The notes under the pieces were generated by a model. That model had not been told where the DNA came from, ran no database searches, and saw only the letters and a program-made list of their open reading frames with translations. From Clostridiales bacterium (GTDB lineage Bacteria > Bacillota > Clostridia > Christensenellales > Aristaeellaceae), in the NCBI GenBank assembly GCA_015056245.1, contig SVGQ01000016.1, positions 1-37,324 of the forward strand: a DNA stretch of 37,324 nt, written 5' to 3'. Of the stretch, positions 27,110 to 34,773 are shown in pieces. Position 1 is the first letter of the stretch. Each line of letters opens with the position of its first letter. Position numbers and translations under genes: made by a program.

Positions 27110-28534
27110 ATGAGCGAAACCAAACAACCGAATCAGAAACGCTTCTATCAGCTTTCTGTATGGTTGTCTTTAATGGCTGCCATCCTCCTGATTGCGGGGG
27201 TATGGATGTTTTCCCAGGCAAGACCTGCGTTTTTGAAGATGCAGATACAAAAAGAGGCTTTTGCTGGTAATTACGATCAGGCCATGACCGCCATAGAGAA
27301 CCTTGCCGAACTGGATCAGACGGCAGGGTATGAAGCTGCCTTGTCTGTGGCAGAGATTGCAGATTTTCATGGTGACTGGGAGGCTGCCCAGCAAGTGCTG
27401 GATGCCCGTCTTGACGCTGGAGAAACCGATGAGTCGCTTGAGTATACCGAGCGTGCAGAGGAACTAAAGAAGCAATTTGCCTATCATCAGGCGCTGGAAC
27501 TGTACAATCAGGGTTCCTACGCCAAAGCCTCCTCGGCGGCGGCTGCTATTGCGGATTACGAACCAGCCAAAATGCTGTACCAGCTTTCTTATCAGGCGTT
27601 GCTGGCAAGTCAGCCTACTCCGCAGCCCACGCCTACGCCTTCTCCGACACCTACACCCACGCCTGAACCTACCGCAACCCCGACAGCAGTTGTGGAGCAC
27701 ACAAGCGCTGCAAGCGAGCCCAGCCCAACGCCTACTTCCGCGCCAACACCAACACCTGAACCAGCCCGCGGACCGCTGCCGGAAGGACGTATTGCAGTTG
27801 GATATCATCACACTGTTTTTGTCAGGGATGATGGTACAGTTCTGGCATATGGCGATGATTCCTATGGTCAGACCAATGTAGGGGAATGGAAAAATATCGT
27901 TGCGGTCGCAGCTGGTGCCTATCACACCGTTGGCCTGACAGCAGATGGCCGTGTGGTAGCAGCAGGCGATAATACCCATGGACAGAGCGATGTGTCCATG
28001 TTTACCAATGTAAAGCAGATCACAGCCAGCGCATGGAATACCTGTTTGCTGCTGGAAAGCGGTCAGGTCATAACGATTGGCTATCTTCCCTATGAATTCG
28101 CTGTTGAACAGTATCCCGCAGAGAAGATTGCCGGCGGCAGCTATGGCCTGATGATCCGAAGTCAGGGTATCAATGTTGCATCCCATCCCGGTTTGAGCCT
28201 TGATAACCGTTGCGAAACGTTTTCAGTCTCCCGCGGCTACGCCATGGGCATCGATGCCGATGGAAAGGTTTTGAGTAATCTGGCAGTGATCCCTGAGTGG
28301 GATCAGATCGTGCGGATCAGTGCGGGTGAAAATGCTGCCATCGCCCTTTCGGAAGAGGGAATTGTGTACAGCCACCTGTTTGACCGGCACTTGAAATGCA
28401 CTTTTGATTTTGGTCAGCCTGTTATCGGCATTGCCGCAGGGGCTAACCATTACGCATTTGTTCTTCAGGACGGAACACTGGAAATACGGAATGCTGATGG
28501 AACGGTGGTTGTTCCGGAAGAAACACTTTGGTAA
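27110..28534 (+). CDS. Membrane-anchored protein with helical repeats, Pro/Thr linker and RCC1-like beta-propeller
   Basis: A 474-residue type II membrane protein. There is a positive N-tail, a helix at about 16-36, and then alpha-helical, TPR-like repeats to about 165 ([39 protein letters not shown]). Residues 168-218 are a Pro/Thr linker. Residues 224-474 are RCC1-type blades: [19 protein letters not shown], then [20 protein letters not shown], ending with [19 protein letters not shown]. It probably forms a seven-blade or shorter propeller outside the cell. The propeller would bind protein or glycan; no catalytic residues are seen. It is 18 bases after the DHHW gene and shares its unusual anchor-linker plan, so the two probably act together. 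Function unknown. Confidence 0.85.
   Translation: MSETKQPNQKRFYQLSVWLSLMAAILLIAGVWMFSQARPAFLKMQIQKEAFAGNYDQAMTAIENLAELDQTAGYEAALSVAEIADFHGDWEAAQQVLDARLDAGETDESLEYTERAEELKKQFAYHQALELYNQGSYAKASSAAAAIADYEPAKMLYQLSYQALLASQPTPQPTPTPSPTPTPTPEPTATPTAVVEHTSAASEPSPTPTSAPTPTPEPARGPLPEGRIAVGYHHTVFVRDDGTVLAYGDDSYGQTNVGEWKNIVAVAAGAYHTVGLTADGRVVAAGDNTHGQSDVSMFTNVKQITASAWNTCLLLESGQVITIGYLPYEFAVEQYPAEKIAGGSYGLMIRSQGINVASHPGLSLDNRCETFSVSRGYAMGIDADGKVLSNLAVIPEWDQIVRISAGENAAIALSEEGIVYSHLFDRHLKCTFDFGQPVIGIAAGANHYAFVLQDGTLEIRNADGTVVVPEETLW
27611..27763 (+). repeat. Pro/Thr-rich linker coding repeat in the RCC1 protein
   Basis: About 51 residues of [11 protein letters not shown] and PEPTATP units, matching the style of the linker in the preceding gene. 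No DNA-level identity over long stretches is seen. Confidence 0.85.
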
Positions 28535-28540
28535 AGCATA

Positions 28541-28578
28541 AGCCGCAGTTGTCTGAAAGAGACGGCTGCGGCTTTTTT
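28541..28578 (+). terminator. Terminator of the MBOAT-DHHW-RCC1 locus
   Basis: A 14-pair stem (28541-28554 with 28560-28573, including two U-G pairs) with a GAAAG loop, followed by a T run to 28578. It starts 7 bases after the stop codon and closes a three-gene unit. Confidence 0.9.
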
Positions 28579-28674
28579 GAATCCTGTTGAGGATGAATTG
28601 AAAATGTCTGGATACAATAGGGGAGTCCGGTACTTGAACCTGTGATCAATGCTGTTTCTCAAGGGGGAATTTCA

Positions 28675-29868
28675 ATGGCTCAGGAGATCCTTAAAGAAGC
28701 CATGGCAATGCAGGAGACGATCAAGACACATCGGAGATATCTGCATGAACATGCGGAGGTGGGTTTCGAACTGCCAGATACCTTTGCTTACGTGATGGAC
28801 ACGCTGCAGAGAACAGGGATTACCCCGCAGAAAGTGGGTCGCTGCGGCATTGTGGCATCCATCGGTGAGGGAGATACCGTCGCGATGCTCCGCGCGGATA
28901 TGGACGCGCTGCCGGTTCGTGAAGAATCCGACCTGCCATTTGCTTGCCGCACGGGAAATGCCCATGTTTGTGGGCATGATATGCATACAGCCATGTTGTT
29001 GGGAGCTGCAGCCTTGCTCAAACGGCATGAATCCACTTTGAAAGGCTCTGTCAGATTGATGTTTCAGCCTGCAGAAGAATCGCTTGCAGGCGCTTCGGAT
29101 ATGATCAACGCCGGATTGCTGGAACCATCCTGCCCAAGCGCGGCTATGATGATCCATGTGATGAACACCGAAGGGCTGAAACCGGGGACGGTGATCGTAC
29201 CGCCAGCGGGTGTCAGCGCACCTGCAGCAGATTTTTTTGAGATTGGTCTTCAGGGGAAGGGATGTCACGGAGCGATGCCCCAAAATGGTATCGATCCCAT
29301 TAATGTCGGCGCTCATTTGGTGTTGGCGCTGCAAGCCATCAGCACAAGGGAGCTTGGCATGAACGATGCTCATGCGTTGACGGTTTCAGCTTTTCAAGCC
29401 GGGGATGCAGCCAATGTTATGCCGGATCAGGCTGTTTTGAGAGGCAGTGTGCGAAGCTTTGATTTGGATATTCAGCAATTCTTGAAAAAACGGATAGAGG
29501 AAATCACTCAATTGACTGCGCAGACCTTCCGGGCTGAAGCGCGCTTACGGTGGCTCGGCGGCTGCCCGACGCTGGTAAATCATCCGGAATTGACAAAGTT
29601 GGCTTGCGAAGCATTCCCCATTGCGATCGGCAGCGAACGGGTTCTGTCAGCAGCAAAGCTCGGCGGTGGGGATGCCCGGTCCGTCGGTTCAGAGGACTTT
29701 TCCTATATCAGTCAGCAGATACCATCCTTAATGCTGGCTATGGCAGCCGGTGGCATATCGAATGTTCCGTTGCACCATCCCAAAATCATTTTCAATGAAG
29801 AGGCTTTGTCCTACGGGGCGGCTGTTTACGCTGCCTTTGCTCTGGCGCGGATGAATGTCTGTCGCTAA
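28675..29868 (+). CDS. M20-family amidohydrolase (peptidase M20D)
   Basis: A 397-residue cytoplasmic metal-dependent hydrolase of the hippurate hydrolase/IAA-amino-acid hydrolase type, which cleaves N-acyl amino acids or small amides. The metal site is visible as Cys99, His101 and His104 (HVCGHDMH), Glu134-Glu135 (FQPAEES) and His161. YLHEHAEVGFELPDT and LRADMDALPV near the start and GSEDFSY near the end are typical. The dimerisation domain follows HGAMPQNGIDP. The ATG at 28675 lies 6 bases after AAGGGGGAA; an in-frame GTG at 28642 was rejected because it has no ribosome site. It stands alone between two terminators. The natural substrate is unknown. Confidence 0.95.
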   Translation: MAQEILKEAMAMQETIKTHRRYLHEHAEVGFELPDTFAYVMDTLQRTGITPQKVGRCGIVASIGEGDTVAMLRADMDALPVREESDLPFACRTGNAHVCGHDMHTAMLLGAAALLKRHESTLKGSVRLMFQPAEESLAGASDMINAGLLEPSCPSAAMMIHVMNTEGLKPGTVIVPPAGVSAPAADFFEIGLQGKGCHGAMPQNGIDPINVGAHLVLALQAISTRELGMNDAHALTVSAFQAGDAANVMPDQAVLRGSVRSFDLDIQQFLKKRIEEITQLTAQTFRAEARLRWLGGCPTLVNHPELTKLACEAFPIAIGSERVLSAAKLGGGDARSVGSEDFSYISQQIPSLMLAMAAGGISNVPLHHPKIIFNEEALSYGAAVYAAFALARMNVCR

Positions 29869-29885
29869 AGAAAAAAGGAAATCCG

Positions 29886-29929
29886 CGTCCAGTATTCTGA
29901 CATTTCTGTTAGAATAGTGGACGTTTTTT
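29886..29929 (+). terminator. Terminator after the M20 amidohydrolase gene
   Basis: A 17-bp stem (29886-29902 with 29907-29923) with one mismatch and one G-U pair, a TTTC loop and six T (29924-29929). Confidence 0.93.
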
Positions 29930-29941
29930 GTTGGAATGGGC

Positions 29942-29969
29942 TTGCCATTCGGAACAGATGTGATATAAT
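29942..29969 (+). promoter_or_regulatory. Promoter of the 30028-31806 gene
   Basis: TTGCCA (29942-29947), a 16-base spacer and a perfect TATAAT (29964-29969), directly after a terminator. The gene is therefore transcribed on its own. Confidence 0.65.
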
Positions 29970-30027
29970 GCAGCCAACATCCATTAAAACCGCATATTCA
30001 GGTTTGCAAAACAGGAGGAATCTGGTT

Positions 30028-31806
30028 ATGGGAAATTATCGGAATTTTAAGTTGGTTGTCTATTTTGTTGCCCATGGAACCATCACGGAAACACGGGAAA
30101 AACTGGAACAGGAATTGGCTTTTTTCAAACGCCACATGCGCCTTGATAAAGTGTATCTGGAACCCTTCCGTTCCGGTGAGTTCGCCTCCCATGAGCAGGT
30201 GGAACTGTGCCGTGCTGTCTTTGAAGAAAACGGCGTGGAAGTGGCAGGCGGTATCACCACCACCATCCGCACCCCCGAAGGCGACGAACCCAAGCAGCGT
30301 CTGTTTGATACCTTCTGCTACAACGATCCCAAGATGACTGAGAAACTCAAGGAGGTTTGCGCTTTCCTTGGCGGGCATTTCAACGAGTTCATCATTGACG
30401 ATTTCTTCTTTACCAACTGCACCTGCGATGCCTGCCGCGCAGGTCGGGACGCCTTCAATGCCGAGCATGGCATTACCGATGGCAGCTGGCAGGAGTACCG
30501 TCTTGCCCTGATGCAGAAGGTGAGTCAGGAATGCGTTATCGGCCCTGCACGGGCAGCCAACCCGGATATCCAGATCACGATCAAATATCCCAACTGGGCA
30601 GAAAGCTATCAGGAAACCGGCTACAATCCCGCCCAGCAGCGCACCATCTTCAATAATATCTACACTGGTACCGAGACCCGTGATTATGTGACCACTGATC
30701 AGCACTTGCCCCGTTATCTCAGCTACAGTCTGATGACCTACTTTGAGAACATGTGGCCCGGTCACAATGGCGGCGGCTGGTTTGATCCCTTCGATCTGCA
30801 TGTGATGGAGCAGTATCTGGAACAGGCTTATCTGACCGCTTTCTCCAAGCCCAAGGAACTGATGATGTTCTGCTTCCAGGCTTTGGTGGATACCATGCGG
30901 GTTCCTGCGCTGGGCTACCAGCTGGATAAGCTGGATGAGACGCTGGACTATGCAGGCAATCCCATCGGTATTCAGTGCTATCTGCCGGATAACAGCCAGG
31001 GCGAAGATAACATTCAGGACTTCCTTGGCATGGTGGGTTTCCCCATTGTGTGCACGCCGTACTTCCCGGAAAAGGCAGATGTCATCCTGTTGACCCGCGC
31101 TTCTGCCTATGATCCGCAGATCGTTGACAAATTGGAAAAATACGTGGCCGAGGGAGGCAAGGCAATCGTCACCAACGGCTTTGTGGAGGCCACCAGCGAC
31201 CGCGGCATCTATCGTATCACCTCTATCCGCATGCGGGGCCGCCGCATCAGCGGACGGGACTACCGTATCGAAAATATCGAGCGCAATGGACGCAACCTGC
31301 TAACCTTCCCGCAGGGACGGGAGGAGATCACGGTGCCTGTGGTTGAATTCCGCAACAATGCCACATGGGCGCTGGTCAAGGTAGGAAGCGGTCAGGAAAG
31401 CTACGGCATTCTCCTGAAGGATACCTACGGCAAGGGCCAGATGTACACCCTCACTGTGCCGGATTCCTTCCCGGATGTGTACAAGATGCCCATGGGGGTG
31501 CTCACCCGTCTGCATGCGGAATTCCCGGTAGGCGGTGTGTATCTGGAAGCCGGTGCGCAGACCAGCCTGTTCATGTACGATAATGATAGCTTTATCGTCT
31601 ATCCTTATGTGGAGTGGGGCGCGCAGCCTGCTGTGGCCCGGATCCATGTAAAGGGCGAGGCGAATGGTCTTGTGGCCCCCACCCGCAAGGATTTCCGCGG
31701 CGAACCGGTTTATATTGAGCCTCTGTATACCACTGCGGATGAAACGGTGTTTGAAATTTACACCATGCCTGGTCAGTATGTGATTTATCAGATCCAGCGT
31801 GACTGA
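30028..31806 (+). CDS. Unassigned protein, probable sugar-active TIM barrel with beta-galactosidase-like middle domain
   Basis: A 592-residue protein without signal peptide or membrane helix, so cytoplasmic. It belongs to no family that I can name with confidence. Residues 1 to about 290 look like a TIM barrel: LVVYFVAHGTI, KVYLEPFRSGEF, GGITTTIR, then FIIDDFFFTNCTC with Asp124-Asp125, Cys131, Cys133 and Cys136, then ITIKYPNW and YFENMWPG (Glu240). Residues about 325-385 resemble the amidotransferase-like trimerisation domain of GH42-type enzymes (VDKLEKYVAEGGKAIVTNG). The rest is beta-rich. DD followed by a CxCxxC cluster is seen in some barrel glycosidases. A glycoside hydrolase role is inferred, not shown. 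The ATG at 30028 follows AGGAGG; an upstream in-frame start at 29917 overlaps the terminator and was rejected. Confidence 0.7.
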   Translation: MGNYRNFKLVVYFVAHGTITETREKLEQELAFFKRHMRLDKVYLEPFRSGEFASHEQVELCRAVFEENGVEVAGGITTTIRTPEGDEPKQRLFDTFCYNDPKMTEKLKEVCAFLGGHFNEFIIDDFFFTNCTCDACRAGRDAFNAEHGITDGSWQEYRLALMQKVSQECVIGPARAANPDIQITIKYPNWAESYQETGYNPAQQRTIFNNIYTGTETRDYVTTDQHLPRYLSYSLMTYFENMWPGHNGGGWFDPFDLHVMEQYLEQAYLTAFSKPKELMMFCFQALVDTMRVPALGYQLDKLDETLDYAGNPIGIQCYLPDNSQGEDNIQDFLGMVGFPIVCTPYFPEKADVILLTRASAYDPQIVDKLEKYVAEGGKAIVTNGFVEATSDRGIYRITSIRMRGRRISGRDYRIENIERNGRNLLTFPQGREEITVPVVEFRNNATWALVKVGSGQESYGILLKDTYGKGQMYTLTVPDSFPDVYKMPMGVLTRLHAEFPVGGVYLEAGAQTSLFMYDNDSFIVYPYVEWGAQPAVARIHVKGEANGLVAPTRKDFRGEPVYIEPLYTTADETVFEIYTMPGQYVIYQIQRD

Positions 31807-31820
31807 TCGACGCAAGAAAA

Positions 31821-31856
31821 AGGCGGGCAGCTCAGAACATGCTGAGCTGCTCGCCT
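31821..31856. terminator. Bidirectional terminator overlapping the end of the radical SAM gene
   Basis: A 15-bp stem (31821-31835 with 31842-31856, one G-U pair) with a 6-base loop. Rightward, it ends the 30028-31806 transcript, then TCGCTTTTA. Leftward, it is followed by TTTTTCTT and ends the radical SAM gene, whose last eight codons, including the stop, lie within it. Confidence 0.85.
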
Positions 31857-32701
31857 TCGCTTTTATCAGGAAACTCATGTAAATAAGCAAACACATCATC
31901 CGGATGATACAATATCCCGTGCTGCTGGCAGGTGTGGATGAACAGATCCATCAATTCTGCCTGTCGGTCGCTGGTGCACTCATAGGAGAGACCGTAGCGT
32001 TGAATATACTTCTGCTTAACTCCCGGGAAATAACGATCCAGTGCCTGATAGAAGTATTCCCGGTCGCCTTCCCGCAAGGTCACCCCAAACTGGAAACAGA
32101 TGATCCCTTTCACGTCCGCATCAACGCAGTAATCCAGTATCCCTTGTACATTCTCCCGTGTATCATTGATGAACGGGAGAATAGGGGAAAGCCATACCAC
32201 AGTTGGAATACCCGCCGCCTGAAATTGTTTCAGAGCCTGATAGCGCTCGTGGGTGGTACTTACATTGGGTTCCAGCATGCGGCACAGTCGTTCATCGTGG
32301 GTGGTCAGCGTCATCTGCACTACGCAGCGGGCTTTCTGATGGATGGCACTGAGCAAGTCCAGATCCCGTAAAATACGGTTGGATTTGGTCTGAATCGCCA
32401 CGCCAAATCCGTACCGATGGATGATCTCCAGGCATCGGCGGGTTAACTGTACCTCTTCCTCGCAATGCATATAGGGATCACACATGGAGCCGGTGCCAAT
32501 CATGCAACGTTTCCGTTTACGGCGTAAAGCGTCCTCCAGCAAAGCGGGTGCATTCTGCTTTACTTCGATATCCTCGAAATCATGTTTGATTTGATAGCAC
32601 AGACTACGGCTGTCACAATAGATACAGCCGTGTGTACAGCCCCGGTACAGATTCATCCCGTTGCTGGCTGACAATATCCCCTTGGCATTGACAAAATGCA
32701 T
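31832..32701 (-). CDS. SPL-family radical SAM protein
   Basis: A 289-residue radical SAM enzyme of the spore photoproduct lyase-like group (Rv2578c-type). The cluster motif is Cys22-x3-Cys26-x2-Cys29 in LYRGCTHGCIYCDSRS; it would bind the 4Fe-4S cluster that cleaves SAM. Other landmarks are MIGTGSMCDPYMHCEEEVQL, QTKSNRILRDLDLL and WLSPILPFINDTREN. It lacks the longer N-terminal region of true spore photoproduct lyase, so the substrate may differ from thymine dimers. The ATG at 32701 sits 4-5 bases after GGGAGG; an upstream in-frame TTG was rejected because it overlaps that site. It neighbours the MrfAB repair genes, so a DNA-repair role is attractive but unproven. Confidence 0.88.
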   Translation of the reverse strand: MHFVNAKGILSASNGMNLYRGCTHGCIYCDSRSLCYQIKHDFEDIEVKQNAPALLEDALRRKRKRCMIGTGSMCDPYMHCEEEVQLTRRCLEIIHRYGFGVAIQTKSNRILRDLDLLSAIHQKARCVVQMTLTTHDERLCRMLEPNVSTTHERYQALKQFQAAGIPTVVWLSPILPFINDTRENVQGILDYCVDADVKGIICFQFGVTLREGDREYFYQALDRYFPGVKQKYIQRYGLSYECTSDRQAELMDLFIHTCQQHGILYHPDDVFAYLHEFPDKSEGEQLSMF

Positions 32702-32718
32702 AGATCCTCCCAAAGAAG

Positions 32719-32747
32719 AACCCGGATGGCGATTTGCCCTCCGGGTT
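32719..32747 (-). terminator. Terminator of the TPR gene
   Basis: AACCCGGA (32719-32726) pairs with TCCGGGTT (32740-32747), and the inner GGC and GCC add pairs. On the minus strand TTCTTCTTT follows. It separates the TPR gene from the radical SAM gene. Confidence 0.75.
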
Positions 32748-32754
32748 GTCGTGA

Positions 32755-33444
32755 TCAGACGTTCAGCTGGTCAAGAAGAGACTGCACCATTTCCTTGGTG
32801 GCATGGTTCAGGGGCGAGAAACGGCCCTCCATGGCTTTTTCCAGTTTTTCTCTGGCAGCTTCCTTGTCACCTGCTTCCAGATCGTACTGAGCAAGGAAGT
32901 AGAGCGTATCGATCTGACCGGGTTTGATTTCAATGGCCTTTTCGAAATACTCTTTGGCCTTTTCCTTATCACCCAGCATACGGTAGTGGATCTGGCCCAG
33001 ATTATCCAGTGTGATGGCATCCTCATCATCGTAATCGTATGCTTCCATGTTGTAGGCCATGGCTTTTTCAACATCGCCTGCTTCGATATACAGGTAGCCG
33101 AGGGTTTCGTAGATCATGCCGCTGGGCTGCTTCTGGTGCTGACGCTCCAGCAGATCGATGCCCTTCTGCAATTCGCCCATCTTATAGACACAGGCAGCAT
33201 AGTTGACAAATAGCTGATTTTTCTGCTCGGCGCTCATGGGCAGCTTCTGGTGCTTGACCAGCATTTCGCGGGCTTCGGCGTACTGACCGTTGCGGATCAT
33301 CAACACGCTGTAGGGCAGGAAGATCGCCGGATCTTTGCTTCCTTCGTCCATTACTTCTTTGTACAGCTTCATGGCCTCTTCGGTGCGGCCTTCCTGATGT
33401 GCTTTTCTTGCTTTCTGCGCTTTGAATATCGTCATCAGACCCAT
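32755..33444 (-). CDS. TPR-repeat protein
   Basis: A 229-residue protein made of about five tetratricopeptide-type helix pairs from residue 8 onward. Clear units are KARKAHQEGRTEEAMKLYKE, GMIYETLGYLYIEAGDVEKA, ITLDNLGQIHYRMLGDKEKA and DTLYFLAQYDLEAGDKEAA. There is no signal peptide or membrane helix beyond a short hydrophobic start, so it is probably a cytoplasmic scaffold. The ATG at 33444 lies 10 bases after AAGGAG; an upstream in-frame TTG at 33453 was rejected. It is separated from MrfB by 138 bases, so it may have its own promoter. Partner unknown. Confidence 0.88.
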   Translation of the reverse strand: MGLMTIFKAQKARKAHQEGRTEEAMKLYKEVMDEGSKDPAIFLPYSVLMIRNGQYAEAREMLVKHQKLPMSAEQKNQLFVNYAACVYKMGELQKGIDLLERQHQKQPSGMIYETLGYLYIEAGDVEKAMAYNMEAYDYDDEDAITLDNLGQIHYRMLGDKEKAKEYFEKAIEIKPGQIDTLYFLAQYDLEAGDKEAAREKLEKAMEGRFSPLNHATKEMVQSLLDQLNV

Positions 33445-33582
33445 GGTTATCAATCTCCTTCCGGGTTATTCATGGTGTGGCAAGCGGCAAAAGAATAAGG
33501 ATGCTGCCGTAGAATTACATAACGAAATATCAATTCGACGGCAAGACGGGAAGTCCTTCCAGAAAAGGTGTATCTACCAAAA

Positions 33583-34773
33583 TCAAGGGGTTGCCCCCTG
33601 TTTTTCTGGAGCGCTGTTCTGGTTCAGCATCTTGCGCCGCAGACGGGCGTAGCGGTGTTTCAGTTCCAGCTGCTTTTGCTGGGTCTGCTCAGTACGCACA
33701 AGGGTAGGTTCTGCCAGCATCAGCAGGGCTTGCCGAGTATAATGCAGGGCCTGCTCCGGCTGCCTGAGCTGATGTTCGTACAGCTTTGCCAGCGCTTCGT
33801 AGGCATAGATAGGGTCATCGCCACGGGTTAGCATGGCTTTGCATAGTTTGACGGCGGTATCCGTTTGTCCCTGCCGCTTGGCGTTGATGGACAGCGCCCG
33901 GAATGCCTCTGCACGGGTTTCACCCTTGGCGCACATGCGGTAGCATTTGTTGGCCCGCTGGGTATCACCATTGCGTTCGCACATGCGGGCAAGAGAGAGC
34001 AGGTCTTCGCCTTCGTTGACTTCTTCCGGTTTCGCCATCAGACGGCAGAGCTCAAAATACAATTGCGCCAGACTGACAATATCCTGCCGGTTATGCTCCA
34101 GTACCTTTTCCATGGGGCCGAACTGGCGGTCCTTCAGGTATTGAAAATAGGCCTGAGGCACCATGGCGCCGGGCAGGTCATCCTCGCGTTCTACCCCAAG
34201 CAACTGGTTTTCCAGCCTGCCCAATGTACACTGGCGCAGCCGCAGCTTCCATAATCTGCGGGCGGGGTAGAGTACATCAGCATGCACCGACGGGATGCAA
34301 TCGTCCCTCATGCGGTTCATTACCAGACGGCTGCGCAGAAGCGGCACATCGAAACTTTTGCCATTAAAGGTACAGATGATGGAAAAACGCTTCATCCGGC
34401 TGGACAGTTGCCGCAGCATTTCCGATTCCTGCGGATAGTCATGCATCAGAAACTGTTCCACCACAAAGCCTACCCGGGTAAAGTATCCCAGACCGATCTG
34501 AAAAGCCACTGTACCTACGCCGCCCGACAGGCCGGTGGTTTCCGTATCCAGAAACAGCACATCCTCCGGGCATACCTTATTTGGGAATGCACACTCAAAT
34601 ACTTTCTCAAGAATACCGGGTGTGGCATGGCGGCGGTCGCAGAAGGTGGTCAGAGGATAGAGATGCTCTTTGTGATACAGCGCAGATGTGGGGGAATCAG
34701 CCGCTTCCGTTTTACCGGCAGGCTTTTTTCCGGCAGCATCCATCATGCGAAGTTTGTTGAGTAAACCAGCCAT
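33583..34773 (-). CDS. mrfB: MrfB/YprB-type exonuclease with TPR tail
   Basis: A 396-residue protein. Residues about 70-240 are an RNase H-fold DEDD exonuclease: FLDTETTGLSGG with Asp76 and Glu78, CTFNGKSFDVPLLRSR with Asp142, and HNRQDIVSL with Asp231. From about 250 on there are TPR-like helices (LARMCERNGDTQRANKCYRM onward). The layout is that of B. subtilis YprB, now MrfB, which works with the helicase MrfA in repair of mitomycin C DNA damage. The ATG shares one base with the mrfA stop (TGATG), so the two are translationally coupled. The assignment is by motif and gene order. Confidence 0.92.
   Translation of the reverse strand: MAGLLNKLRMMDAAGKKPAGKTEAADSPTSALYHKEHLYPLTTFCDRRHATPGILEKVFECAFPNKVCPEDVLFLDTETTGLSGGVGTVAFQIGLGYFTRVGFVVEQFLMHDYPQESEMLRQLSSRMKRFSIICTFNGKSFDVPLLRSRLVMNRMRDDCIPSVHADVLYPARRLWKLRLRQCTLGRLENQLLGVEREDDLPGAMVPQAYFQYLKDRQFGPMEKVLEHNRQDIVSLAQLYFELCRLMAKPEEVNEGEDLLSLARMCERNGDTQRANKCYRMCAKGETRAEAFRALSINAKRQGQTDTAVKLCKAMLTRGDDPIYAYEALAKLYEHQLRQPEQALHYTRQALLMLAEPTLVRTEQTQQKQLELKHRYARLRRKMLNQNSAPEKQGATP

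Noticed and set aside
25943-27763. Repeats that might be read as a CRISPR-like or minisatellite array
   Set aside because: The repeats are in frame and code for Pro/Thr linkers. Unit sequence varies and there are no constant repeats with unique spacers.
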